The notes: generated by a model from the letters alone, not told the origin. A DNA stretch of 19,994 bases from GWA2-44-9 sp964429675 (GCA_964429675.1 CAYSDF010000013.1:1-19994), one strand, 5' to 3'. Positions 6,345 to 13,643 are shown, counted from the first letter of the stretch. Program-made: numbers and translations.

Positions 6345-6365
6345 AAAGCGTTATTACAACGCTTT
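6345..6365 (-). terminator. Rho-independent terminator of the HD-domain gene
   Basis: AAAGCGTT/AACGCTTT, an 8-bp stem with a 5-nt loop, followed on the minus strand by seven T. It begins 3 nt after the HD gene's stop. It belongs to a 32-nt block (6334-6365) repeated exactly at 6982-7013. Confidence 0.85.
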
Positions 6366-6368
6366 GCA

Positions 6369-6941
6369 TTATCTTATTCTGTGTGCACCAACCCATGGAT
6401 CATTTTCTTTCATCGGGCAATCAAAGCGGATGCGGGCGACCCATACATCACATACATGACAAAATGCCGCCAGCGCACCCATTACTCTTTGTTTTGATGA
6501 ATAATCTTCATTTTCTCCATGAACATATTTCAGGGCATTTTGTTCTTCGTCCGTCAGCTTAATACCATAACGCTTGATAAACTCATCTCTGAAAGCATGG
6601 CTTTTTTCTTCTGTATCAAACTCCTGCTTGCTCCTCAACTCTCCACCAAAGGACTCATACTTCCAGGGCTTTTCTATGTCATGCAGAAACAATACCAGCA
6701 GGGCACTGGAAAGGGTAAACGGGAATGGCCGAGGATCAGCCTGATACAAGACTACGGCCATATTCATCACTTCAACAATGTGGTCCCAATATCCGCCCTG
6801 CCAATTTTGGTGATTGTGGGTAGAGCCATGGGAATAAACAAACGAATCAATATTATCCGATAAAATTTTCCGGCACTTTTTTCTGTTACTCTCATCCATC
6901 ATTTCAATCAGATCTACAATATTGTATCGGGATTGAGGCAT
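6369..6941 (-). CDS. HD-domain phosphohydrolase-like protein
   Basis: 190 residues, ATG start. The metal-binding pattern of the HD superfamily is present: H54 in GGYWDHIVEV, H87-D88 in LVLFLHDIEKPW, H141 in KYVHGEN and D165 in CHVCDVWVARIRFDCP. HD proteins are metal-dependent phosphohydrolases acting on nucleotides or phosphoesters; the spelling WDHI...FLHDIEKPWKY suggests the broad HDIG/metal-dependent phosphohydrolase group, with unknown substrate. It is a single-gene unit: preceded by the ftsX terminator and followed by its own, and the two terminators are copies of one 32-nt sequence. No membrane segment is seen. Confidence 0.8.
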   Translation of the reverse strand: MPQSRYNIVDLIEMMDESNRKKCRKILSDNIDSFVYSHGSTHNHQNWQGGYWDHIVEVMNMAVVLYQADPRPFPFTLSSALLVLFLHDIEKPWKYESFGGELRSKQEFDTEEKSHAFRDEFIKRYGIKLTDEEQNALKYVHGENEDYSSKQRVMGALAAFCHVCDVWVARIRFDCPMKENDPWVGAHRIR

Positions 6942-6992
6942 GGCTTTTCTTATCTCCTGATTTTAAAAGATTGGCACTATCTTGCCACAAAA

Positions 6993-7013
6993 AAAGCGTT
7001 ATTACAACGCTTT
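6993..7013 (-). terminator. Rho-independent terminator of ftsX, copy of the HD-gene terminator
   Basis: The same stem AAAGCGTT/AACGCTTT and seven-T tail as at 6345-6365, inside an exact 32-nt repeat (6982-7013). It lies 32 nt past the ftsX stop, after a stretch built of repeated TTAATACTT-like words (7018-7045). Confidence 0.85.
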
Positions 7014-7045
7014 TCCGTTAATACTTGATACTTAATACTAGATAC

Positions 7046-7954
7046 CTAGACTTTTAAGAACCTCCGTATAGCCACAAAACTCGAGACAACCCCTAGCAAA
7101 ATCCCTGCCATAAAGACGATGGATAAATACTGGAGAATATTTGAAACAAAGTAGCTAAACAAAGCTACTCCGGGCATTAATACTCCGACCTTCGGAGATA
7201 CCAGATAAACCGCAGGATAAAACAAAATTGTGGTGATAAGAGCGGCAAAAACTCCGTACAAAGCCCCCTCAACGAGGAACGGGGCCTTGATGTGCCAGTT
7301 GGAACCTCCGACTAATCTCATGATTTCTATTTCTTGGCGCTGATTATAAATAGTCAAACGGATAGTATTAAAAGTTACCAAAACTGCCACCAGGGCCAAA
7401 ACAAATGTCGCAACAAATCCCCAGTTCTGGACGCCCTTAGAAATCCCCTCCACCCGATTGATAACCTGTTCGTTTTCGTAATAATTTATTTTATCGATAA
7501 GGCTTCGGAACTTATTACCTTCAAGAAACTGGACTATTGAAGCATACTGAGAAGAATCATTGGCTTTTATATTTAATGACGGCTGGAGAGGATTGAAATC
7601 AAGCTGAGATAAAGACTCCTGGATAAGGGCATCACCTGCATGTTTCGTTTTAAAATCGTTGAGGGCCTGATCTTGAGATGTATATGCGACATCTTTTACC
7701 TCAGGCAAAGCCTTGAGATTTTTCTCTACATTTAAAATTTCCTCTTCTGAAGAATCAGCTTTAAAGTACGCGGTTACATCTACTTTTTCTTGGATAATGG
7801 AGACTATTTTTTGGGAAATAAAATTAACAGCCATCAATGAGGAAAATAAAAGAAGGACCAGGACCATAACTCCAGTCGTGCCAAGCGTCAAATAGCTATT
7901 TCTCCTAAAATTGACCCAACCGGTACTCCAAATTCTTTTTAATGATTTTTTCAT
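7046..7954 (-). CDS. ftsX: Cell-division ABC transporter permease FtsX
   Basis: 302 residues, of usual FtsX length. A short cytoplasmic N terminus leads to TM1 (about 22-45, LTLGTTGVMVLVLLLF), then an extracytoplasmic domain (about 50-175) and three C-terminal membrane helices: about 177-200 (WGFVATFVLALVAVLVTFNT), 225-250 and 268-295. RQEIEIMRLVGGSNWHIKAPF (208-228) is the conserved FtsX/MacB coupling segment that contacts the ATPase. FtsEX relays ATP hydrolysis to peptidoglycan hydrolases during septation. The gene follows ftsE by 20 nt, probably on one transcript with it and prfB. It ends in TAG and is followed by its own terminator. No anomaly in the protein. Confidence 0.96.
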   Translation of the reverse strand: MKKSLKRIWSTGWVNFRRNSYLTLGTTGVMVLVLLLFSSLMAVNFISQKIVSIIQEKVDVTAYFKADSSEEEILNVEKNLKALPEVKDVAYTSQDQALNDFKTKHAGDALIQESLSQLDFNPLQPSLNIKANDSSQYASIVQFLEGNKFRSLIDKINYYENEQVINRVEGISKGVQNWGFVATFVLALVAVLVTFNTIRLTIYNQRQEIEIMRLVGGSNWHIKAPFLVEGALYGVFAALITTILFYPAVYLVSPKVGVLMPGVALFSYFVSNILQYLSIVFMAGILLGVVSSFVAIRRFLKV

Positions 7955-7974
7955 CAGTTTAGTAATTAGAAATT

Positions 7975-8658
7975 CTATATTATGTACTTCCCCTGCTCTA
8001 CCTGATCACGGACCACCTGGCCCTTATCCATACTAATTACTCTCTTACCGACATAATTAACTATCTCTCTGTTATGAGTGGCAAGGATCACGGTTGTGCC
8101 GATTTCATTGATTTTCATTAATAATTTTACCACATCGTAACTGTTCAACAAATCGAGATTTCCGGTCGGCTCATCTGCTAAAATTATCTTGGGTCGATGA
8201 ATAAGCGCCCGGGCGATAGCCAGTCTCTGCTTCTCCCCGCCTGACATCTGATGCGGAAAACTTTTGATCTTATCAGCTAGCCCGACGATAGATAACACCT
8301 TGGGTACAGTCTCATTTACCTCCTCTTTCGAAGCTCCGCAGACTTCCAAGGCAAAAGCGACATTTTCAAAAGTATTCTTTGATGACAATAATTTAAAATC
8401 TTGAAAAATAGTCCCAATCTTACGCCGTAATAAGGGCACGCCATTCCCGGAAATATCAGATAAATTAACGCCGTCTATTAATACCTCGCCCTTGTCCGGT
8501 ACTAATTCCTTAATAAGTAGTCTCAGCAAAGTAGATTTACCTGCTCCGGATGGACCCACAATTGATACAAACTCTCCGTCCTTGACCTCTAAATTGACTC
8601 CGTTTAAAGCCATGAAATCATTATCGTAAATTGTAGACACATTTTTATATTGAATCAT
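7975..8658 (-). CDS. ftsE: Cell-division ATP-binding protein FtsE
   Basis: 227 residues, one ABC ATPase domain. Walker A is GPSGAGKST (35-43), the Q-loop is FQDFKLL (85-91), the signature is MSGGEKQRLAIARAL (138-152) and Walker B is IILADEPTGNLD (158-169), followed by the H-loop in TVILATHNREIV. The Q-loop spelling and ADEPTGNLD are typical of FtsE/LolD-type ATPases, and adjacency to ftsX settles the identity. It energises FtsX at the division site. The 137-bp palindrome-bounded element ends 13 nt upstream of the ATG, and no good Shine-Dalgarno is visible (GCTGAGC precedes the start), so translation initiation may depend on local structure or on the upstream gene. Confidence 0.96.
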   Translation of the reverse strand: MIQYKNVSTIYDNDFMALNGVNLEVKDGEFVSIVGPSGAGKSTLLRLLIKELVPDKGEVLIDGVNLSDISGNGVPLLRRKIGTIFQDFKLLSSKNTFENVAFALEVCGASKEEVNETVPKVLSIVGLADKIKSFPHQMSGGEKQRLAIARALIHRPKIILADEPTGNLDLLNSYDVVKLLMKINEIGTTVILATHNREIVNYVGKRVISMDKGQVVRDQVEQGKYII

Positions 8659-8671
8659 GCTCAGCGCGGGG

Positions 8672-8808
8672 CCCCGAACATTAAAGGTAAAGTTATAATA
8701 AAGAAGTCCATTTCTTAATGCTTTCGAGAAATTTGCTTCTTTATTATAACTTTACTGATAACTGGATCCCGCCCTGGCGGGATGAAATCCAGTTATTAAT
8801 GTTCGGGG
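8672..8808. repeat. 137-bp palindrome-bounded element with three-way-junction folding, between prfB and ftsE
   Basis: The outer stem is CCCCGAACATTAA (8672-8684) with a perfect 13-bp partner at 8796-8808. Inside are two further hairpins: a perfect 20-bp stem (8687-8706 with 8736-8755, 29-nt loop) and a second one (TAACTGGAT 8759-8767 with 8787-8795) carrying an inner ATCCCGCC/GGCGGGAT pairing. Together they give a cruciform or three-way junction. There is no coding capacity. It fills the 160-nt gap between the prfB stop and the ftsE start. It could be a mobile palindromic element or an RNA processing/regulatory structure in the prfB-ftsEX transcript. Confidence 0.75.
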
Positions 8809-8818
8809 TCGCTGTTGG

Positions 8819-9559
8819 CTACTTTTTATTATTCTCGATCTGAATAAATTTATCTAAATCCCCCTCAAGCACCCTATCCGGCTGGGAGGATTTTACTCCC
8901 GTTCTGTGATCTTTCACCATTTGATAAGGATTCAGGACATAGGAACGTATCTGGCTTCCCCATTCTATCGAACCTGCCCGCGAATCTGATTTTAGCTCCG
9001 ACAACTCTTTAATTTTAGCCTCTTCCATCTTGTTAGCCAAGCGGGAATACAATATATTAAGGGCCTTTTCTTTATTTTGAGCCTGGGAACGCTCGGATTG
9101 AACCGCTACGGCAATGCCGGTCGGGATATGTGTTACTCTTACGGCCGTTTCCAGCTTATTTACATTTTGTCCGCCCGGACCGGATGATCTGAATGTATCA
9201 AATTTTAAATCATTGTGATTAATCTTTATTTCTTTAGATATTATTTCCGGTAAAATTTCTATCAGAGCAAAAGAAGTATGCCTTAGGCTCTTCGCTGAAA
9301 ACGGCGATATCCTGACCAGCCGATGGACTCCGGCTTCATTTTTTAAAATACCATATGAATCTCCGCCGATAATTTCACAAACAGCATTCTTAATTCCTTT
9401 CTGATCTCCAAATGACTGATGCAGAATATGGAAAGACCAACCCTTCTTCTGGGCGTAATGTTGGTACATTCTCAGAAGCATCGATGCCCAGTCTTGAGCA
9501 TCAACCCCCCCCGCTCCAGAATAAACATACAATAGAGCCTTGTTTTTCTCATACTGCAT
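8819..9559 (-). CDS. prfB: Peptide chain release factor 2 lacking its N-terminal domain
   Basis: 246 residues against about 365 for typical RF2. The codon-recognition domain has the RF2-specific tripeptide SPF (85-87, in HRLVRISPFSAKSLRHTSF). The catalytic GGQ is at 129-131 (SGPGGQNVNKLETAVRVTH), and the C-terminal block NPYQMVKDHRTG is intact. The protein begins at the domain 1/2 junction (NKALLYVYSGAGGVDAQDW corresponds to the conserved AGAGGTEAQDWA region), so the helical domain 1 and the classical UGA autoregulatory frameshift site are absent. Upstream in frame a TAG follows within 8 codons, and only about 240 nt separate it from divergent ftsH, so the missing part is not nearby. The ATG is the last base pair of a palindromic element. 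prfB-ftsE-ftsX is a conserved order. It may be a natural short RF2 or a 5'-truncated copy. Confidence 0.92.
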   Translation of the reverse strand: MQYEKNKALLYVYSGAGGVDAQDWASMLLRMYQHYAQKKGWSFHILHQSFGDQKGIKNAVCEIIGGDSYGILKNEAGVHRLVRISPFSAKSLRHTSFALIEILPEIISKEIKINHNDLKFDTFRSSGPGGQNVNKLETAVRVTHIPTGIAVAVQSERSQAQNKEKALNILYSRLANKMEEAKIKELSELKSDSRAGSIEWGSQIRSYVLNPYQMVKDHRTGVKSSQPDRVLEGDLDKFIQIENNKK

Positions 9560-9680
9560 CCCGTTAGAGACAGGCTGCGACTAGTCGCAACCGTGCCTAG
9601 CTATATTTATTTGATAACCCCGTAAGAATACACTCTCCACCGCTTATCTATAATAGCAGTTTAGTATGTCTCTAACGGGA
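9559..9680. repeat. 122-bp palindrome-bounded element forming the prfB leader
   Basis: TCCCGTTAGAGACA (9559-9572) and its perfect 14-bp complement (9667-9680) close the element. Inside, TGCGACTAGTCGCA (9576-9589) is a perfect palindrome. On the minus strand the distal arm ends with the A of the prfB ATG, so the start codon is partly inside the stem, and the in-frame TAG is contributed by the inner palindrome. It could be a leader structure controlling RF2 translation or an insertion that cut the gene. Confidence 0.7.
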
Positions 9681-9694
9681 CAAGTCACCTACTA

Positions 9695-9723
9695 AGTATA
9701 TAAAAAAATCCGGGCCGGGGCAA
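9695..9723 (-). promoter_or_regulatory. Candidate promoter of prfB (divergent from ftsH)
   Basis: On the minus strand TTGCCC (9723-9718), a 17-nt spacer, then TATACT (9700-9695). The predicted start, near 9688, is just upstream of the 122-bp palindromic element, so that element would be almost the whole 5' untranslated region of prfB. No equally good promoter for ftsH was found in 9681-9798. Confidence 0.5.
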
Positions 9724-9798
9724 TACCGACCTGTACTTTTTTTATAGATTATGGTTTAATCTTAGGCAATCACAGTACTTTGAAATCCAGGTAGAAAT

Positions 9799-11661
9799 AT
9801 GGCCAACAAGCAACCAAGTCCGCCAGCCTTTAATTGGTTCGGTTTTTTATTACTTATTACGGGTTTAATTTTATTCTCTCAGTTGGGCGTGCGGTATTTA
9901 ACTGCACCGGCCCCCATTGTAGCTGAAATAATATCTAGCGATTTGGACAGAGAAATTGAAGCTGGAAATATAAAGACTATCAAGTTAGAAGGTAGCGGAT
10001 ACATATCCGGAGAATTTAAGAATCCTGTTCAAGGTGCGGCCACTTTCAAGGTCAATGGCCTCCCACTATCTGCCTCCGATGCACGCTTCTATTCAGAAAA
10101 AATAAGAAGTAAAGACCCCGCAACAAAAATTGAAGTGGTACCCCAGAAAGATTCCACCTTTCTATTTATTATACTTCAATATGCTCCCATGATCCTTATT
10201 TTCGTTTTTCTGTGGGTTATTATTTCTCGCGCTACCGGAGGTGGAGCGGGCAGTAAAATAAACCATTTCGGTAAATCTAAAGCTAAGCTTGCCCCTAATG
10301 GATCTACTAAAGCGACCTTTGCTGATGTACAGGGAATTGACGAAGCAAAAGAAGAATTAATGGAAGTTGTAGAATTTTTGAAGAATCCAGCAAAATTTTC
10401 CCAGCTGGGAGCAAAAATCCCCAAGGGCGTTCTACTGGTCGGCCCTGCAGGTACAGGCAAGACTCTTTTGGCAAGAGCTGTCGCCGGCGAAGCTAAAGTC
10501 CCTTTCTTCTCAATCTCAGGCTCAGATTTCGTTGAAATGTTTGTAGGCGTCGGAGCCAGCCGAGTTCGAGACTTGTTCGAACAGGGGAAGAAAAATGCTC
10601 CCTGCATCATTTTTATTGATGAGCTTGATGCCGTCGCTAAACACCGGGGTACTGGCCTTGGAAACAGTCACGATGAAAGAGAGCAGACACTCAATCAAAT
10701 GCTGGTGGAAATGGACGGCTTTGAAGGCAATACCGGAGTCATAATCATAGGTGCGACAAACAGGCCTGACGTTCTTGATCCGGCGATGCTTCGCCCCGGC
10801 CGGTTTGATAGGCAAGTCGTGGTTCATAAACCGGACGTTAAGGGGCGCTTTGAAATTCTGAAGGTTCATGCCCGTAAATTTCCCCTTAATTCAAGCGTTG
10901 ACCTTCAAAGCATTGCCAGAGGAACCTCAGGATTTACTGGAGCTGATCTGGCCAACTTGCTTAATGAAGCCGCCATAAAGGCAGCAGGTAAAGACAGAAA
11001 AGAGATTATCTCAGCAGATCTTGAAGAGGCTAAAGACAAAGTATTGATGGGTGCTGAAAAACGCTCAATGGTAATTTCCGATAAGGAAAAAGAGACTACT
11101 GCAGTTCATGAAGCCGGACACACGGTCTTAGCGGTTAAATTACCAAACGCTCATCCTATCCACAAGGTAACAATTATTCCTCGCGGCATGAGCATGGGCA
11201 GCACTTGGCAGCTGCCGGCAGAAGATCAACATAATTATTCAAAGAAGCAATTAGAAGCTGAGCTGGCAATTCTTATGGGCGGCCGGGTTGCCGAAGAATT
11301 ATTCTTAGACGGCCAACTCACCACCGGTGCTTCTAATGATTTCAAGCGGGCCAAGGATTTGGCTAAACGAATGGTCCGAGAATGGGGCATGTCAAAGACA
11401 TTAGGCCCGCTCACTTTCGGTGAAGATGATACTTTACATCCTTTTTTGGGCAAAGGACTGCCCAGCGGTACCAAAGATTATTCAGAGGAAACTGCTCAAA
11501 AAATTGATTTTGAGATTAGAGAATTTATCATGACAGCTTACAACACTGCCAAGGAGACACTTTCAAAATACGCAGCTGGAGTTAAAGAAATTACCAGATT
11601 ACTGCTTGAAAAAGAAGTTCTCGACAGCGAAGAAATCCTGAGAGTTTTAAATGAGCCATAA
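9799..11661 (+). CDS. ftsH: ATP-dependent zinc metalloprotease FtsH
   Basis: 620 residues, normal length. TM1 is about 12-34 and TM2 about 120-143, with the small extracytoplasmic domain between. The AAA module has Walker A GPAGTGKT (215-222), Walker B CIIFIDELDAV (269-279) and the second region of homology with Arg fingers (TNRPDVLDPAMLRPGRFDRQ, 320-339). The zinc site is HEAGH (437-441), with a third ligand probably D514 in TTGASNDFKRA. The hexamer extracts and degrades membrane and soluble proteins at the inner membrane. The C-terminal helix (EITRLLLEKEVLDSEEI) is as expected. AGGTAG lies about 6 nt before the ATG as a weak ribosome site. It is divergent from prfB and followed by a strong terminator. 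Nothing unusual in the protein. Confidence 0.98.
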   Translation: MANKQPSPPAFNWFGFLLLITGLILFSQLGVRYLTAPAPIVAEIISSDLDREIEAGNIKTIKLEGSGYISGEFKNPVQGAATFKVNGLPLSASDARFYSEKIRSKDPATKIEVVPQKDSTFLFIILQYAPMILIFVFLWVIISRATGGGAGSKINHFGKSKAKLAPNGSTKATFADVQGIDEAKEELMEVVEFLKNPAKFSQLGAKIPKGVLLVGPAGTGKTLLARAVAGEAKVPFFSISGSDFVEMFVGVGASRVRDLFEQGKKNAPCIIFIDELDAVAKHRGTGLGNSHDEREQTLNQMLVEMDGFEGNTGVIIIGATNRPDVLDPAMLRPGRFDRQVVVHKPDVKGRFEILKVHARKFPLNSSVDLQSIARGTSGFTGADLANLLNEAAIKAAGKDRKEIISADLEEAKDKVLMGAEKRSMVISDKEKETTAVHEAGHTVLAVKLPNAHPIHKVTIIPRGMSMGSTWQLPAEDQHNYSKKQLEAELAILMGGRVAEELFLDGQLTTGASNDFKRAKDLAKRMVREWGMSKTLGPLTFGEDDTLHPFLGKGLPSGTKDYSEETAQKIDFEIREFIMTAYNTAKETLSKYAAGVKEITRLLLEKEVLDSEEILRVLNEP

Positions 11662-11668
11662 AGACTCG

Positions 11669-11697
11669 CCCCGCCGAATAGGCGGGGTTTTTATTTT
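11669..11697 (+). terminator. Rho-independent terminator of ftsH
   Basis: CCCCGCC/GGCGGGG, a 7-bp GC stem with loop GAATA, followed by TTTTTATTTT. It starts 7 nt after the ftsH stop. Confidence 0.92.
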
Positions 11698-11710
11698 CCA
11701 GGAGCGTGGT

Positions 11711-11739
11711 TTGGTGAAATCTATTTTTTCTGGTAAATT
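11711..11739 (+). promoter_or_regulatory. Promoter of tRNA-Thr
   Basis: TTGGTG, exactly 17 nt, then TAAATT preceded by TGG (extended -10). The predicted start is a few nt before the mature tRNA 5' end at 11751. Position between the ftsH terminator and the tRNA supports it. Confidence 0.65.
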
Positions 11740-11750
11740 TATTAGCAAAC

Positions 11751-11822
11751 GCCGACCTAGCTCAACGGTAGAGCAACGGTATCGTAAACCGTAGGTTCCG
11801 GGTTCAAATCCCGGGGTCGGCT
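11751..11822 (+). tRNA. tRNA-Thr (anticodon CGU)
   Basis: Complete cloverleaf: acceptor GCCGACC/GGTCGGC, T8 A9, D stem GCTC/GAGC, anticodon stem ACGGT/ACCGT around ATCGTAA (anticodon CGT), variable AGGTT, T stem CCGGG/CCCGG with TTCAAAT. Position 73 is T. CCA is not encoded, although the sequence continues CACC. It has its own promoter and terminator. Confidence 0.95.
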
Positions 11823-11830
11823 CACCAAAA

Positions 11831-11860
11831 AGAAATCCCGCCTTATAAGGCGGGATTTCT
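11831..11860. terminator. Bidirectional terminator between tRNA-Thr and the DUF4382 gene
   Basis: A perfect 30-bp palindrome with core AAATCCCGCC/GGCGGGATTT. It separates convergent transcripts: tRNA-Thr from the left and the surface-protein gene (stop at 11888) from the right. T-runs are short (TTTCTT), so efficiency is uncertain. Confidence 0.7.
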
Positions 11861-11887
11861 TATCTAGAGATTTGACTGATCTGAGAA

Positions 11888-12952
11888 CTAGAATTTTATA
11901 TCTCCACAAGCTACATATACTCCGGCTTCAGCCACTGATTTGTGGACATTTATTGCCAGAGGCAGCCCCGCCTTTAACTGAGCGAGAGAAACATTAAGTA
12001 CCGTAGTCGATTTACCAGTAAGAACATTACTTAAAGGATACTTAACATCACCAAGTGCTGCACAAGAACCGAGGTGAATATGAGCCGGTTCAGCCAATGT
12101 AGCTAATCCTCCTGTTAAGGCTAGCTTAACCTGGGCTTTTCCATCAACTTCGGTCAAAGTTGCCGTTCCGGATATTCCTGAATTATTCTGAGCAGATAAT
12201 TTAACGGTTACCGGGCCTAAGTCGCTTTTAGTCATTACATGCAGAGAGCCGTCGACATTAATTTCGACATCAGCATCAGCATCAATTTCCATGTCCTCTC
12301 CAGTTTCACCCTTTTCATTCATACCGACCTCCTCATCAGTATCAACTTTACCGCCATCAATCTTTACAGTATTGTCAGATTCTACAGTTGCGTTAGCTTT
12401 GCTCTGAGTTGTTAATCTGACAACTGGAGCAAATATGAAAAGACCGGTACCGGTCAAATGCAAAGATTTATCCACCATAAAATCTAGGGTTGCAGCTGAA
12501 GTATTATTGGAATCTACTACGAGATTTCCCACTATCTTCAAGCTACCAGACGGAAGCTTGGCTGTATTTGACTTACCTGCTTGTACTACTGTGACATTAG
12601 TTACATTTAGACGAATTTGATTGTATGTACCGGCATCAAGTTTTACATCGGCCAATAAGGCAAGTGCTCCGGACGCTTTCAACTTAAGAAGGTCAAAGAC
12701 TTGGGTTTTATCTGAAACTGTAACCCAGCCCTTAGTAGCACTTTCTACTTCTACCTTATTTACTGTCATATTAACCGACTCGATGTTCTGCAAAGATGTT
12801 GCAGCATCGGTAACAGCAAAAACTACCCTGCCCTTTCCTCCTACCATTGGAGCATTAGACGTCATCGGATTTGCTGAATTATGTGACGTATACCACCAAA
12901 GACCACCGACCGCTACGACCACTACAACGACAATAACTAATAATTTTGACAT
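11888..12952 (-). CDS. Membrane-anchored extracytoplasmic protein, DUF4382-like plus CHRD/SOD-like domain
   Basis: 354 residues. An N-terminal membrane anchor (LLVIVVVVVVAVGGLWWY, 4-21) has no clear cleavage site. Residues about 42-185 (GRVVFAVTDAATSLQNIESV, then VNKVEVE, FDLLKL and LDAGTYNQIRLNV) have the DUF4382 pattern, a beta-sandwich found in exported proteins. A very acidic linker (about 190-232, DTDEEVGMNEKGETGEDMEI) follows. The C-terminal part, 246-354, is a second beta-rich domain with HIHLGSC (291-297) and AINVHKS (333-339) and two Cys (C297, C349) that could form a disulfide. It recalls CHRD or Cu/Zn-SOD-like domains, whose His pattern is only partly kept. Function is unknown; an adhesion or metal-binding role is conjecture. 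Single-gene unit with its own promoter and terminator. Confidence 0.8.
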   Translation of the reverse strand: MSKLLVIVVVVVVAVGGLWWYTSHNSANPMTSNAPMVGGKGRVVFAVTDAATSLQNIESVNMTVNKVEVESATKGWVTVSDKTQVFDLLKLKASGALALLADVKLDAGTYNQIRLNVTNVTVVQAGKSNTAKLPSGSLKIVGNLVVDSNNTSAATLDFMVDKSLHLTGTGLFIFAPVVRLTTQSKANATVESDNTVKIDGGKVDTDEEVGMNEKGETGEDMEIDADADVEINVDGSLHVMTKSDLGPVTVKLSAQNNSGISGTATLTEVDGKAQVKLALTGGLATLAEPAHIHLGSCAALGDVKYPLSNVLTGKSTTVLNVSLAQLKAGLPLAINVHKSVAEAGVYVACGDIKF

Positions 12953-13029
12953 ATGTATTTTAGAGATAGTTTAAAACGACCTCTATGTTAATGTTTTTTA
13001 ATTAATACTTATTTTCGACACTTTTTAAC

Positions 13030-13038
13030 ATTATATCA
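13030..13038 (-). promoter_or_regulatory. Candidate extended -10 promoter for the DUF4382-like gene
   Basis: Minus-strand TGATATAAT is a perfect TGn-TATAAT. The leader to the ATG at 12952 would be about 70 nt. No recognisable -35 lies 16-18 nt upstream. The rest of 12953-13077 is AT-rich with no other signal. Confidence 0.5.
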
Positions 13039-13077
13039 CTCCATTAAATCATCGCTACTTAGTTATCCACTTTTACT

Positions 13078-13593
13078 TTAAGCCTCATAAATATAGAGAT
13101 TTAAGCGATTATCTGCTCGGTCAACTACCTTTGGGTTCCAGCCTTCTAACGGCCAGGCATAAGCTATAACTCTGGCTCCGTGATGAAGTTCCTTTTCCAA
13201 TTTAATCTTCATTTTGGGGTTAATTCGAGGAGTTAGAAACACGTAGACGAGATCGGCGTCAGACAAATCTACACTCCAGAAATCTTTAAAGTATATTGCG
13301 GCTCTTTTCTTAATTTCTCTATCGGCAAAAAATAATCTGGCTTTGGCTAGAATATACGGCAAGAGTGAGATTTCATATCCCATAGCGAAGGCTCCGCATT
13401 GGGCCGCCTCAAATACGAGGCGGCCGTCGCCACAACCCAGATCATATACTTTCTGACCGGGCTTTATATCGGCCAGATCAATAAATCTTTTTAAATCTCT
13501 CTTTTTTGTCGGAAACCACGGCGCCGCACTTATCCCAGCATAGGCAAAAGTGCCAATAAAAACCAGGGTTATAATCACCAAGAAGTTGAACAT
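13078..13593 (-). CDS. Membrane-tethered class I SAM-dependent methyltransferase-like protein
   Basis: 171 residues from the ATG of MFNFLVIITL; the frame opens further to a TTG (13641), but that would overlap the upstream terminator, so the ATG is preferred. One membrane helix (about 3-22) precedes PGQKVYDLGCGDGRLVFEAA (45-64), the AdoMet-binding motif I of class I methyltransferases, with the acidic residue of motif II in GYEIS (72-76). Motif IV would be in LVYVFLTP. The domain is short (about 140 residues) and resembles small membrane-linked methyltransferases annotated in CPR and archaea as protein-lysine methyltransferase-like. The substrate is unknown. It is followed downstream by the DUF4382-like gene and preceded by a terminator, so it is probably transcribed alone. 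Confidence 0.85.
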   Translation of the reverse strand: MFNFLVIITLVFIGTFAYAGISAAPWFPTKKRDLKRFIDLADIKPGQKVYDLGCGDGRLVFEAAQCGAFAMGYEISLLPYILAKARLFFADREIKKRAAIYFKDFWSVDLSDADLVYVFLTPRINPKMKIKLEKELHHGARVIAYAWPLEGWNPKVVDRADNRLNLYIYEA

Positions 13594-13643
13594 ATAAAAT
13601 TCTAATATGACAAGTTTATCACCTGAGACAACCCAGATCAATT

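Noticed and set aside
9560..9690. Programmed frameshift joining an upstream RF2 N-terminal part
   Set aside because: No RF2 domain 1 sequence is found in any frame between prfB and ftsH, and the space is filled by the palindrome and promoter region.
10176..10869. Minus-strand ORFs inside ftsH
   Set aside because: They lie antisense to the highly conserved AAA domain and show no domain of their own.
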